This document shows positions 9,539-16,932 of a DNA stretch of 64,000 nucleotides, in pieces. A model generated the notes under the pieces. That model was given only the letters and a program-made list of their open reading frames with translations, ran no database searches and was not told the origin of the DNA. Numbering within the stretch: the stretch's first letter is position 1; every line of letters starts with the position of its first letter. Origin of the DNA: Rhizobium sp. RU33A (GTDB lineage Bacteria; Pseudomonadota; Alphaproteobacteria; Rhizobiales; Rhizobiaceae); contig NZ_FTMQ01000005.1 of the NCBI RefSeq assembly GCF_900156055.1, positions 62,001 to 126,000 on the forward strand. The letters run 5' to 3'. The translations under genes and the position numbers were made by a program.

Positions 9539-9979
9539 CTACTGGGCCGAAGCGACGGCTGCATCAATCCGCTCGCGCGCCTTCTTCGGCAGCTTTGCGG
9601 CGTTGAAAGCATCGAGATTGGCAGCGGGCGCATCACCGACGAGGATGGCGGCAACCATGCCCATGCCAACATGCGGCGCGCATTTCACGCCATAGAGACC
9701 GGGAACGTCAAAGGTCACCTTGATCGTCTCGTTCATCTTGCCCTTGAACTCTGCCGCACCGTCCGGAATCATGCCCTTGATGGCTTCGGCATTGTGGCTC
9801 TTGTCGGTGGCGACGAAGGTGACGGTGTCGCCGGGGGCAATCTTCAGACCGGCCGGTTCAAAGACCATGGCACCTTCGGCGCCCTTGTTCAGCATCTTGA
9901 CTTCGAAATCGGCAGCGATTGAGAGGGCCGGGGCCGAAAGCAAGAGAACGGCTGCCATGGTTACACTACGCAGTTTCAT
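9539..9979 (-). CDS. azu: Pseudoazurin (type 1 copper electron carrier)
   Basis: Periplasmic cupredoxin that commonly donates electrons to copper nitrite reductase. The start is taken as the second ATG (9979) because AAGGAG abuts the first. The 146-residue precursor has a signal peptide ('[17 protein letters not shown]'), then the cupredoxin fold. The copper ligands are visible as His in '[11 protein letters not shown]' and Cys-His-Met in '[13 protein letters not shown]', the pseudoazurin spacing. A TTGAT-ATTG-CGCAA box (10048-10061, minus orientation) lies 69 nt upstream, so co-regulation with nirK is likely. Confidence 0.93.
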   Translation of the reverse strand: MKLRSVTMAAVLLLSAPALSIAADFEVKMLNKGAEGAMVFEPAGLKIAPGDTVTFVATDKSHNAEAIKGMIPDGAAEFKGKMNETIKVTFDVPGLYGVKCAPHVGMGMVAAILVGDAPAANLDAFNAAKLPKKARERIDAAVASAQ

Positions 9980-10047
9980 TTTCATCTCCTTAGACAGAAC
10001 ACCTCGTTCCGTTGCAAAAGAGATAGGCCAGGATGGACGAGCCTTCT

Positions 10048-10061
10048 TTGCGCAATATCAA
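10048..10061 (-). promoter_or_regulatory. FixK/NnrR-type box before pseudoazurin
   Basis: Read on the minus strand the site is TTGAT-ATTG-CGCAA, a hybrid of a FixK half-site and an NnrR half-site. Its centre is 75 nt before the azu start, which places a class II (-41.5) transcript start with a leader of about 34 nt. Confidence 0.6.
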
Positions 10062-10082
10062 GTAAGAGAACGCTTCATCCAG

Positions 10083-10805
10083 TTAGCGACGTTCTGGGAG
10101 AGAATCCGCCAGCGATGCCAATTCCGCCATATCGCGCACAAGGAGTTTCTGCCGACCACCTTCGATCAGGCCCTTGCTCTCCCAGGAACTGAATATGCGC
10201 GAGACCGTATGAATTGTCGTTCCGGTCATCTCGGCAATATCCTGCCTAGAGATTGGAAAATCGATCCGTATCCCTTTAGCCTCTGGGCGACCAGCCTTCT
10301 GTGCCAGCCGTAATACGGTATGTGCTACTCTCTTTTCGACTTCTTGCGTCGACATTTCGCGAATGCGGACATGGGCTTCCTCGAGCCTTTGTCCGATCGT
10401 CTCCATCGCACTGACAGCGAGCCTTGGATTTCGCTCCACGAATTTCGGCCACATCTCTGTGGGCCAGGACAGAACTATGCTTTCGGCAGCAGCAAGAGCT
10501 GTTCCCGGATAGTCTTGCCGCTGCAGCGCCTTGGCGAAGCCGAACAGGTCACCGGGATGCACCACGCGCACGATGATCTGTTGACCGGCGCTGGTGACCT
10601 GGGTGACCTTTAGGCGGCCATGCAGGAGGAGAAAGAAATAGGCGGCAGGCTGGCCTTGCTCGAACACGGACTCGCCGATCGGCAGTCGCTTCGTCTGAGC
10701 GGGAACAAGTAGCGCGTCCAACTCGTCATCGGTCATCTTGTCGAACAATGACAAAGACTTGATGATCGTCCGATCAAGTTTCAAAATATATCCCTCTCCC
10801 GCCAC
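10083..10805 (-). CDS. nnrR: NO-responsive Crp/Fnr-family regulator NnrR
   Basis: Activator of nir, nor and associated genes in response to nitric oxide. The 240-residue frame has a cyclic-nucleotide-binding-like domain ('EQGQPAAYFFLLLHGRLKV', 'HPGDLFGFAKALQR') and a winged helix with 'ISRQDIAEMTGTTIHTVSRIFSSWE'-type architecture. The recognition helix carries H-T-V-S-R instead of the E-T-V-S-R of FixK, as in NnrR/DNR proteins, and would suit TTGCG-N4-CGCAA-like sites. GTG 10805 is annotated, but a TTG eight codons in, behind GGGAGAGGG, may be the true start. It lies between azu and nirV on the same strand. Confidence 0.9.
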   Translation of the reverse strand: MAGEGYILKLDRTIIKSLSLFDKMTDDELDALLVPAQTKRLPIGESVFEQGQPAAYFFLLLHGRLKVTQVTSAGQQIIVRVVHPGDLFGFAKALQRQDYPGTALAAAESIVLSWPTEMWPKFVERNPRLAVSAMETIGQRLEEAHVRIREMSTQEVEKRVAHTVLRLAQKAGRPEAKGIRIDFPISRQDIAEMTGTTIHTVSRIFSSWESKGLIEGGRQKLLVRDMAELASLADSLPERR

Positions 10806-10880
10806 CAGCCCACATTCTCAAGGCTCGAAGAGCCCAATAGTGGCCATTATGGCGAGTGTCCATTCGAGGGGCAGCCTACC

Positions 10881-11777
10881 TCACAAGGCACCGATCGAAA
10901 AGAGCAAAGGAGCGTACCAGCGACGATCTTCGACCAGCCGGAAACCGACATGGTCAGGGGGAACTCCGACAGAGCAGCCTCCGCTTTTCGGGTCTCGGAT
11001 AAACGAGCTTAATGGCGATCTGTGTTTGCCAGCGGTGATGTAGACGCCGCAGGCTTCGGTTGTGACCGGCTGCCCTCCGTTGACGAGGTCGACACGCCGA
11101 TTGCAGGTCGTTGTCCACTCCCAGATGTTGCCGGCAAAATCGGCAAGCCCATGCTCGTTCTCGCCGAAGCTTCCATGGGCAAGCGGTGCCGGTTCCTTGG
11201 ATCTCTTGCGAGCCGCCTCGCGCTCATAGTCGGCGAGCCAACGCAATGCCGGGTTGCGATTGTCCGGGTCGATACCGAGGGCGTCATCCGGAAACTTCTG
11301 ACCAGCGGCAAAGGCCAATTCCACGTCACTTGGCAGTCGCCAGATTCCACCACTCTTTTTCGAAAACCACCGGGCAAACATTGTCGCGTCGTCGTGGCTG
11401 ACGCCGGTTACCGGCATGTCAGAGCGCGATGGAGTGACCGATTCCCGAGCCGGGCAGGCTCTATCGGCCACGCAGGCATCGTAGTCCTGGGTGCTGACCT
11501 GATACTTCATAATCGTGAGAGGAGCCGTCATCACGTATTCTGCCTTCGGCCCATCGACGGCGTATCCGGCGCGGTAAAACTCGCCAGGTTGACGGTAGGC
11601 GAAACGTCCCGCCGCCACCGAAATAGTTTGAGGTGGTGGCAGATCGGCGCCACCACTCATCTGCACGATGCCCGATTGAAACGCGACGGCGGTAGACAGA
11701 GCGCTGACGAGCAGAAGCGGCAGCAGCACCGAGCCGACCGAATTGGGCTGCCTGGGAGTGAGAACGGCGCCGGACAT
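10881..11777 (-). CDS. nirV: NirV, SUMF1/formylglycine-enzyme-fold protein
   Basis: A 298-residue protein of the FGE-sulfatase (SUMF1) fold found next to nirK in many denitrifiers; its biochemical role is unknown. ATG 11777 (MSGAVLTPRQ) is chosen since the longer frame runs through the intergenic hairpin. One N-terminal membrane/signal segment ('LLPLLLVSALSTAVAFQSG') is followed by the domain, with 'PVTGVSHDDATMFARWFSKKSGG', 'WRLPSDVELAFAA', 'GLADFAGNIWEWTTTC' and 'PPDHVGFRLVED'. The paired catalytic cysteines of true formylglycine enzymes are not evident. Co-oriented 69 nt after nirK. Confidence 0.88.
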   Translation of the reverse strand: MSGAVLTPRQPNSVGSVLLPLLLVSALSTAVAFQSGIVQMSGGADLPPPQTISVAAGRFAYRQPGEFYRAGYAVDGPKAEYVMTAPLTIMKYQVSTQDYDACVADRACPARESVTPSRSDMPVTGVSHDDATMFARWFSKKSGGIWRLPSDVELAFAAGQKFPDDALGIDPDNRNPALRWLADYEREAARKRSKEPAPLAHGSFGENEHGLADFAGNIWEWTTTCNRRVDLVNGGQPVTTEACGVYITAGKHRSPLSSFIRDPKSGGCSVGVPPDHVGFRLVEDRRWYAPLLFSIGAL

Positions 11778-11807
11778 GGCGATTTCCAACGAGTTTGAGA
11801 GGACGTC

Positions 11808-11834
11808 CACGGGGTGCTCATTGAGCACCCCGTG
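11808..11834 (-). other. Perfect 13-bp inverted repeat between nirK and nirV
   Basis: CACGGGGTGCTCA and its exact complement are separated by one base. It starts 12 nt beyond the nirK stop on the minus strand. No U-run follows, so an mRNA 3'-end stabiliser or processing site is more likely than a simple terminator. Confidence 0.6.
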
Positions 11835-11846
11835 CATTCGCAAGGA

Positions 11847-12986
11847 TCAGCTTTCCGGCTTGACCACGGCGGTCATCAGATCGTCATTCCAGTCGCCGGT
11901 GACCTTGAAGTGAGCGGCTGCACCCTTTTCGAAGGCTTCGATCAGGTTGTGGTTGACATAGGCGTAAATGCCCGGTTGCTGGAAGGTGTAGTAGGCAGCA
12001 CCCGCAGCACCACCAGGGATAAACCAGGTTTCCTGGTCGAGCTCTGGCGGGTTGGCGAACTTGCCGGTTGCCCAGACATAGTCGCCATGGCCACCGATCA
12101 GGTGCGGACGGGTGTCACGATTGGCCTGCGAATGCAGGATCAAGACCCGGTCGCCGACTTCTGCCGTCATCGCATTGTCGCCTGTCAGAGCTCCGACCGC
12201 ACCATTGAAGACGATGTGGCTCGGGGTCAGCGTGTTCATGACTTCGAGCACATCCGAATAAGCGTCGCCGGCACTCTCGTATTTCTTGTAATTGCCGTCG
12301 GCATCCTTGGGGACATAGAAGTCCTGCTCGCCGACATAATATACCTTGTCATAAGGCAGATCATTGCCCTTGTGGTCTTTCAGGCCATCGCGCGGCAAGA
12401 CCGTGATCGCGCCATTCATACCGGCGGTCACATGCCACGGCACCATTCCGGGAGGTGCGCAATGGTAGACGAAGACCCCGGCCTTGGTAGCCTTGAAGCG
12501 CAAGACGGCTGTTTCGCCCGGATTAACCAGGGTCAGAGCACCGCCGCCTAGCGCACCAGTTGCCGAATGGAAGTCGATATTGTGCTGAAGGCTGTTAGTA
12601 TCGGGGTTGATAAGCGTTACCTCGACATAGTCACCCTCATGGACGACCATCATCGGACCGGGGACCGAGCCGTTGAAGGTCATCGCATGGACCTCGGTGC
12701 CTGCATCGTCAACGACGATCTTCTTTTCCTCGATGGTGAGCGTGAACTCAACGACCTTGGGCGCGCCTTCGGCCTTTTGGCTATGTGCATGGACGAAGGG
12801 AGGTGCGACGAGATCGACCTTCACCCGCTCCAGCTTGGCGATGTCACCTGCAACGGCGGCGGCATTCGTTTTAATGTCGCCACCTTCGGCGCGTGCCACA
12901 GTCCCTGTCAGAACTGGGATAAGCGCGCTTGCAAAGACAGCCCCCGCAAGCATTGTTCTTCTGGTCAAATTCAGGCTCTGGGTCAT
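11847..12986 (-). CDS. nirK: Copper-containing nitrite reductase NirK
   Basis: Reduces nitrite to nitric oxide in the periplasm. The 379-residue protein starts at ATG 12986 behind GGAGAG and has a twin-arginine-like signal ('[16 protein letters not shown]') ending near 'ARAEGG'. Two cupredoxin domains follow. Type 1 ligands are in '[13 protein letters not shown]' with the upstream 'HNIDFH'; type 2 histidines are in '[10 protein letters not shown]', 'VYHC' and '[13 protein letters not shown]', and the catalytic Asp/His arrangement looks intact. Expected electron donor is the nearby pseudoazurin. A TTGTT-CCAG-AACAA box lies 79 nt upstream. Confidence 0.97.
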   Translation of the reverse strand: MTQSLNLTRRTMLAGAVFASALIPVLTGTVARAEGGDIKTNAAAVAGDIAKLERVKVDLVAPPFVHAHSQKAEGAPKVVEFTLTIEEKKIVVDDAGTEVHAMTFNGSVPGPMMVVHEGDYVEVTLINPDTNSLQHNIDFHSATGALGGGALTLVNPGETAVLRFKATKAGVFVYHCAPPGMVPWHVTAGMNGAITVLPRDGLKDHKGNDLPYDKVYYVGEQDFYVPKDADGNYKKYESAGDAYSDVLEVMNTLTPSHIVFNGAVGALTGDNAMTAEVGDRVLILHSQANRDTRPHLIGGHGDYVWATGKFANPPELDQETWFIPGGAAGAAYYTFQQPGIYAYVNHNLIEAFEKGAAAHFKVTGDWNDDLMTAVVKPES

Positions 12987-13064
12987 AATCTTCTCTCCTT
13001 GTCGTGCAGTGAGCGTTTCGCCCGAACTGTTGAGACTGTTTTACTTGATGGCGCCCAGTTTTAT

Positions 13065-13078
13065 TTGTTCCAGAACAA
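13065..13078 (-). promoter_or_regulatory. NnrR/FNR-type box of nirK
   Basis: TTGTT-CCAG-AACAA is a perfect 5-N4-5 dyad. Its centre is 85 nt before the nirK start, leaving room for a -41.5 activated promoter and a 44-nt leader. Confidence 0.6.
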
Positions 13079-13141
13079 AGAACTCATGAGGGAGAGTGCG
13101 TCATTGAGCCGCCTACCCAACAATAGAATTGTCGGCGCCCT

Positions 13142-13155
13142 TTGATCGAGATCAA
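13142..13155 (+). promoter_or_regulatory. Perfect FixK/FNR box upstream of nnrS
   Basis: TTGAT-CGAG-ATCAA matches the FixK/FNR consensus exactly. It is centred 65 nt before the nnrS start and about 77 nt from the nirK box, so each divergent gene appears to own a separate site. Confidence 0.7.
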
Positions 13156-13213
13156 TTACTTTGCTTGGAAATCAGTGCGCAGGAACGATCAAGTATTTTG
13201 GAGAGCTGTTTTT

Positions 13214-14458
13214 ATGAAGGATAAGGAAAGACCGACGAGTGGCGGGATCCCGCGGGGCCTGAGGCGCGACGGCCTCGTCCTGCTGTCCTATGGGTTCCGG
13301 CCTTTTTATCTCGGGGCGCCTCTATGGGCCATCGCGACCATCACAATCTGGATTTGCGCGATGAACGGCTGGCTTGAGGTGGCGCAAGTCTACGGCCAAT
13401 CCGCCTGGCATGCGCATGAATTGCTGTTCGGCTTCATGCCAGCGGTCCTCGTCGGATACTTGATGACAACAGTTCCAAACTGGACCGGTCGCTTTCCCCT
13501 GTCCGGTCGCCCGCTTGCGGGACTTGCCTTTATCTGGATCGCGGGTCGCATTTCCATGCTGTTGATCGCAGATACATCGGCCCTCATTACCCTCCTGATC
13601 GACTGGATCTTCCTTCCACTCTTCGCCTATTTCTGCGTGAGAGAAGTCTGGGTCACCAAGCGAATTGCGGATGCGAAGCCCATCCTTTGCCTCACGTGTC
13701 TCGCCCTGATCAATGGCGGGTTCCACATCGTTGCCATGGACGGAGGGGATGTGGGGGTCTGGGCGCGGGCAGGCCTTTCCGTCTATATCCTGTTGATCAC
13801 GGCGACCGCGAGCAAGCTCATCCCGAGCTTTACAAACAACTGGCTTGCCCAGGCAGGCAGGTCACGCCTCGCGCCTACCAGTCGCATGATTGATCGTTTT
13901 GTCCTGATCGCCACTATCCTTGCAGCGATGATCTGGACCTTTGAACCGTTTGGCCCACTCACCGCCATCATGGCCCTTGTCGCAGCCAGCTTACACCTCG
14001 TGCGCGCAGCACAATGGTTCAGGCCAATCATTCTGCGATCGTCCATGATCGCAGCGATGCAGGTGTCTTACGGCTTTTTGGCTATCGGGCTGTTGGGGAT
14101 TGCAGCAACAGCGCTCGGCATGCTTGGCCCGCTCGCTGCAATTCATCTTCTGGCCATCGGTGCCGTGACGGGAATGATGCTTTCAATCATGATGCGTTCG
14201 ATCCGGCTTCATACCGGTCGACATGAGAAATTCTCCTGGTGCCAGCGGCTGTCCGTTCCATGCCTGCTCATCGCGGCAAGCTTGCGCATAACAGCCGATT
14301 TCATTCCCGGATACTATGCGCCGTTGATGTCTGCGTCTGGACTGTTCTGGATTGCCGCCTTTGTCTTCTTTCTCGCCGACAATGCTGGTCTACTTTGCCA
14401 AGTTCAGCGGCAAGCCGGTCGTCAACCTTCACCGCCCACGCGGATCAACATGCGATAG
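13214..14458 (+). CDS. nnrS: NnrS family haem- and copper-binding membrane protein
   Basis: A 414-residue polytopic protein with about twelve hydrophobic segments. It has the NnrS hallmarks 'YGFRPFYLGAPLWA' at the N-terminus, 'WHAHELLFGFMPAVLVGYLMTTVPNWTGR' (shown here in part) with conserved His, and 'LIPSFTNNWL'. NnrS proteins relieve nitrosative stress, apparently by protecting iron-containing metabolites from NO. ATG 13214 with GGAGAG is chosen over the upstream TTG because that start would lie inside the FixK box. Its 3' end overlaps the convergent DUF2249 gene by 37 nt. Confidence 0.92.
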   Translation: MKDKERPTSGGIPRGLRRDGLVLLSYGFRPFYLGAPLWAIATITIWICAMNGWLEVAQVYGQSAWHAHELLFGFMPAVLVGYLMTTVPNWTGRFPLSGRPLAGLAFIWIAGRISMLLIADTSALITLLIDWIFLPLFAYFCVREVWVTKRIADAKPILCLTCLALINGGFHIVAMDGGDVGVWARAGLSVYILLITATASKLIPSFTNNWLAQAGRSRLAPTSRMIDRFVLIATILAAMIWTFEPFGPLTAIMALVAASLHLVRAAQWFRPIILRSSMIAAMQVSYGFLAIGLLGIAATALGMLGPLAAIHLLAIGAVTGMMLSIMMRSIRLHTGRHEKFSWCQRLSVPCLLIAASLRITADFIPGYYAPLMSASGLFWIAAFVFFLADNAGLLCQVQRQAGRQPSPPTRINMR

Positions 14459-14946
14459 GCACGCTTTGACGTATCGAGATTGCCGACCCATTGGTGACCG
14501 CGTTTTTCCAGCTCCGCGCCGAGAAAGCGCGATTCCTCAGAAAATACCGCGAAGAGCACTTCGCCCGGCTCCATGAGCTCGATCAGCGAGAGAACTTTTT
14601 CCATGGGAGCCGGTGGCTGTTGTTCTGTCAGGTCGAGCCGCCACAATGGATCGGGCCAGGCCGCCGCTTCCTCTGCACCGATCGAATGGAGAATTTCTGC
14701 AGAAATGTCTGGCGCCGGGATGAACAGAACCTCCCACTCGCCACCATCCAACTCCTTGAGTTCGGCCGAATAGCCGCGGCGCGCCATGACGCTCAACAGC
14801 GGCATCGGGCGAAAGGTTGCAAGCAGGCGCAAACCTTCCCCTGGCTTCAACGACTGAACCGCATGCATGATCGCAGGAAATGGCTCACCTCCGTCACGAA
14901 GGATGGGCCGCACGTCGAGTTCTTTGAAGTTGGCTGTTGTCGACAC
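14422..14946 (-). CDS. Double DUF2249 domain protein
   Basis: A 174-residue protein with two DUF2249-like repeats: 'KELDVRPILRDGGEPFPAIM...LKPGEGLRLLATFRPMPLLSVMARRGY' is summarised here by its key elements LDVRP, EPF, L-x-PGE and P-PLL, and the second copy includes 'VLSLIELMEPGEVLFAVF' and 'FLGAELEKRGHQW'. DUF2249 proteins are TusA/SirA-like in fold and are common beside nnrS, hemN and nor genes; no activity is established. GTG 14946 behind GGGAGG is preferred to the TTG at 14958. Another DUF2249 gene lies 87 nt upstream on the same strand. Confidence 0.8.
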   Translation of the reverse strand: MSTTANFKELDVRPILRDGGEPFPAIMHAVQSLKPGEGLRLLATFRPMPLLSVMARRGYSAELKELDGGEWEVLFIPAPDISAEILHSIGAEEAAAWPDPLWRLDLTEQQPPAPMEKVLSLIELMEPGEVLFAVFSEESRFLGAELEKRGHQWVGNLDTSKRAYRMLIRVGGEG

Positions 14947-15033
14947 GTGACCTCCCAATTTTCGACTTCACCTGTCCGATCACGATGAATGTGCATGGGA
15001 GCGGCCGCTGTCGACAGGTCGCTCCCATGCAGT

Positions 15034-15315
15034 TCAATGACCACCACCGCAGTTGCAGCTGCAGCCTTCGTGTTTCTTCCGGCGAATGCGGACTTCCCAT
15101 ATCTCCGGACCGCGGGAAAGGTATTCCCACCCGAACACCCCATCATAATGCATCTCGAGATGGTAGTAGAGCGGAACCGGATCATGATCGACGGTCAAGA
15201 TCAACTGATAATCCGGAAGCAGCGAATTCAACATTCCGAATATACGAGGATGCCTTTCCACGCGCGGAATTTCGCGCACGTCGAGCTTGAGAATATGATC
15301 GTCTACAACAGTCAT
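15034..15315 (-). CDS. DUF2249 protein with Cys/His-rich tail
   Basis: A 93-residue protein starting MTVVDDHILKLDVREIPR at ATG 15315. It carries one DUF2249 domain (LDVREIP, 'FGMLNSLLPDYQLILTVDHDPVPLYYHLE') and ends in the metal-binding-looking tail 'HEGCSCNCGGGH', with three Cys and two His in twelve residues. The longer frame to 15420 adds unconserved sequence. First gene of a minus-strand pair divergent from hemN. Its role is unknown; a metal- or haem-related delivery function in denitrification is only a guess. Confidence 0.8.
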   Translation of the reverse strand: MTVVDDHILKLDVREIPRVERHPRIFGMLNSLLPDYQLILTVDHDPVPLYYHLEMHYDGVFGWEYLSRGPEIWEVRIRRKKHEGCSCNCGGGH

Positions 15316-15441
15316 TCGCTGGCTTTCTTCGATGCGGGTTTGCGGGGTCGCATGCAGCTCGGCTGCACCACAGGATACTGAAACACCCGCGCCTAGGCAT
15401 CGTTGTGCTGTGACAAGCAAATCCCCGAAAGCCTGTCCTCT

Positions 15442-15455
15442 TTGCCTTTCGACAA
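15442..15455 (+). promoter_or_regulatory. FixK/NnrR-type box before hemN
   Basis: TTGCC-TTTC-GACAA retains the TTG-N8-CAA core. It is centred 60 nt before hemN, and within the divergent region shared with the DUF2249 pair. Weaker than the perfect sites. Confidence 0.45.
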
Positions 15456-15507
15456 CGAAGTCCTTCGGCGAGCGGCTATCGTTGCGGCATGAAACCGGAG
15501 CGATATC

Positions 15508-16860
15508 ATGAACGCAGAGATTATCCGCCGTTACGGCGAAAGCCGCTTGCCCCGTTACACGAGCTATCCGACCGCCCCCCGCTTCTCGCCCAGTATCGGA
15601 GCCGGCACCTATCGGGACTGGCTGGCCGCGGTGCCGAAAAGCGATCCGGTGTCACTCTATCTTCACGTGCCCTTCTGTCGATCCATGTGCTGGTATTGCG
15701 GCTGCCACACCACCATCACCCAGAAAGATACGCCAATCCTCGACTATCTGACAGTGCTCAAACAGGAAATCAGATTGGTGGCGAAAGCCATCGGGCGACG
15801 ACAGGATGTCAGCGACATTCACTTCGGCGGCGGCACTCCGACGATCATGACGCCAGAGGAATTCCTCGACCTCAATGCGACGCTCGCCGCAGCTTTTGGC
15901 ATCGGCGGCGCGACCGAATTTGCGGTGGAAATAGATCCCAGAACACTGACCGTAGAAATGTCGGAGGCACTGGGGAAGGCGGGGATAACTCGGGCTAGCC
16001 TTGGCGTTCAGAGTTTCGATCCCAAGGTGCAGAAAGCGATCAATCGCATCCAGTCAGCAGAACAGACCGAAACAGCCCTTTCGAACCTGCGCAAGGCAGG
16101 AGCCAGAAGTGTCAACTTCGACCTGATCTATGGTTTGCCGCATCAGAATGTCGAATCTGCGATTGAAACTGCCCGTCTGGCCTCGGCGATGCGCCCTGAA
16201 CGCTTCGCCGTCTTCGGTTACGCCCATGTCCCGGCCTTCAAGAAGCATCAACGCCTGATCGACACGGCAGCGCTCGGCGATGCCCATGAACGACATGCGC
16301 AGGCGGAAGCCATCGCGGCAACCCTGTGCGAAGCCGGGTACAGACGGATCGGTCTCGACCATTTTGCGCTTCCTGAGGATCAACTTTCGATCGCCGCCGA
16401 TCGCCAGGCGCTGCACCGCAATTTCCAGGGATATACGACCGACACTGCATCGACGCTGATCGGGTTCGGCTCCTCGGCGATTGGACGCCTGAGCGAAGGC
16501 TACGCGCAAAACGACGTCGCCATCGGACGCTATGCAAGTCTTATCTCATCCGGTGAACTGGCCACGTCGAAAGGCTATCGCCTTACCCAAGAAGACCGCG
16601 TCCGAGCCTGGATCATCGAACGGCTGATGTGCGACTTCCAGGTGGATATTTCAGCCATGCCGGATGGCTTTGAACTTCCGGACGAGGGCTTTGGAAACGC
16701 CAATTTACCGCTGAAGACCTTGTTGGAGGAAGGCATTGTCACCTGGCGTGGCGATGTGCTGAGCGTGGACACAAAGCACAGGTTCCTCGTTCGAACGGTG
16801 GCGTCGTGCTTTGATGCCTATCTCGGCGAAACGGGCAGAACACACGCCACGGCGGCCTGA
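15508..16860 (+). CDS. hemN: Oxygen-independent coproporphyrinogen III oxidase HemN
   Basis: Radical-SAM enzyme that oxidatively decarboxylates coproporphyrinogen III without oxygen, supplying haem during anaerobic denitrification. The 450-residue length is right for HemN rather than shorter HemW. The [4Fe-4S] motif 'CRSMCWYCGC' has the CxxxCxxC spacing plus the fourth conserved Cys seen in true HemN, and 'YTSYPTAPRF', 'HFGGGTPT' and 'NFDLIYGLPHQ' are family signatures. It starts with ATG 15508 after GGAGC. A FixK/NnrR-type box lies upstream and a strong hairpin downstream. Confidence 0.95.
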   Translation: MNAEIIRRYGESRLPRYTSYPTAPRFSPSIGAGTYRDWLAAVPKSDPVSLYLHVPFCRSMCWYCGCHTTITQKDTPILDYLTVLKQEIRLVAKAIGRRQDVSDIHFGGGTPTIMTPEEFLDLNATLAAAFGIGGATEFAVEIDPRTLTVEMSEALGKAGITRASLGVQSFDPKVQKAINRIQSAEQTETALSNLRKAGARSVNFDLIYGLPHQNVESAIETARLASAMRPERFAVFGYAHVPAFKKHQRLIDTAALGDAHERHAQAEAIAATLCEAGYRRIGLDHFALPEDQLSIAADRQALHRNFQGYTTDTASTLIGFGSSAIGRLSEGYAQNDVAIGRYASLISSGELATSKGYRLTQEDRVRAWIIERLMCDFQVDISAMPDGFELPDEGFGNANLPLKTLLEEGIVTWRGDVLSVDTKHRFLVRTVASCFDAYLGETGRTHATAA

Positions 16861-16880
16861 GACAAAGCGGCGAAACAAGA

Positions 16881-16914
16881 GAAAGCCCGGTCCGATCGCT
16901 CGGTCCGGGCTTTC
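16881..16914. terminator. Bidirectional terminator between hemN and norD
   Basis: GAAAGCCCGG and CCGGGCTTTC pair, with a further CCGA/TCGG inside a T-T mismatch and a TCGC loop. T-rich sequence follows on the plus strand and the stem has A-rich flanks, so it can end both convergent transcripts. Confidence 0.8.
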
Positions 16915-16932
16915 CCTTTGCGCGTTCGCGGA

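Noticed and set aside
15508..16860. HemW-type haem chaperone instead of HemN
   Set aside because: The length and the fourth Cys in CRSMCWYCGC match true HemN.
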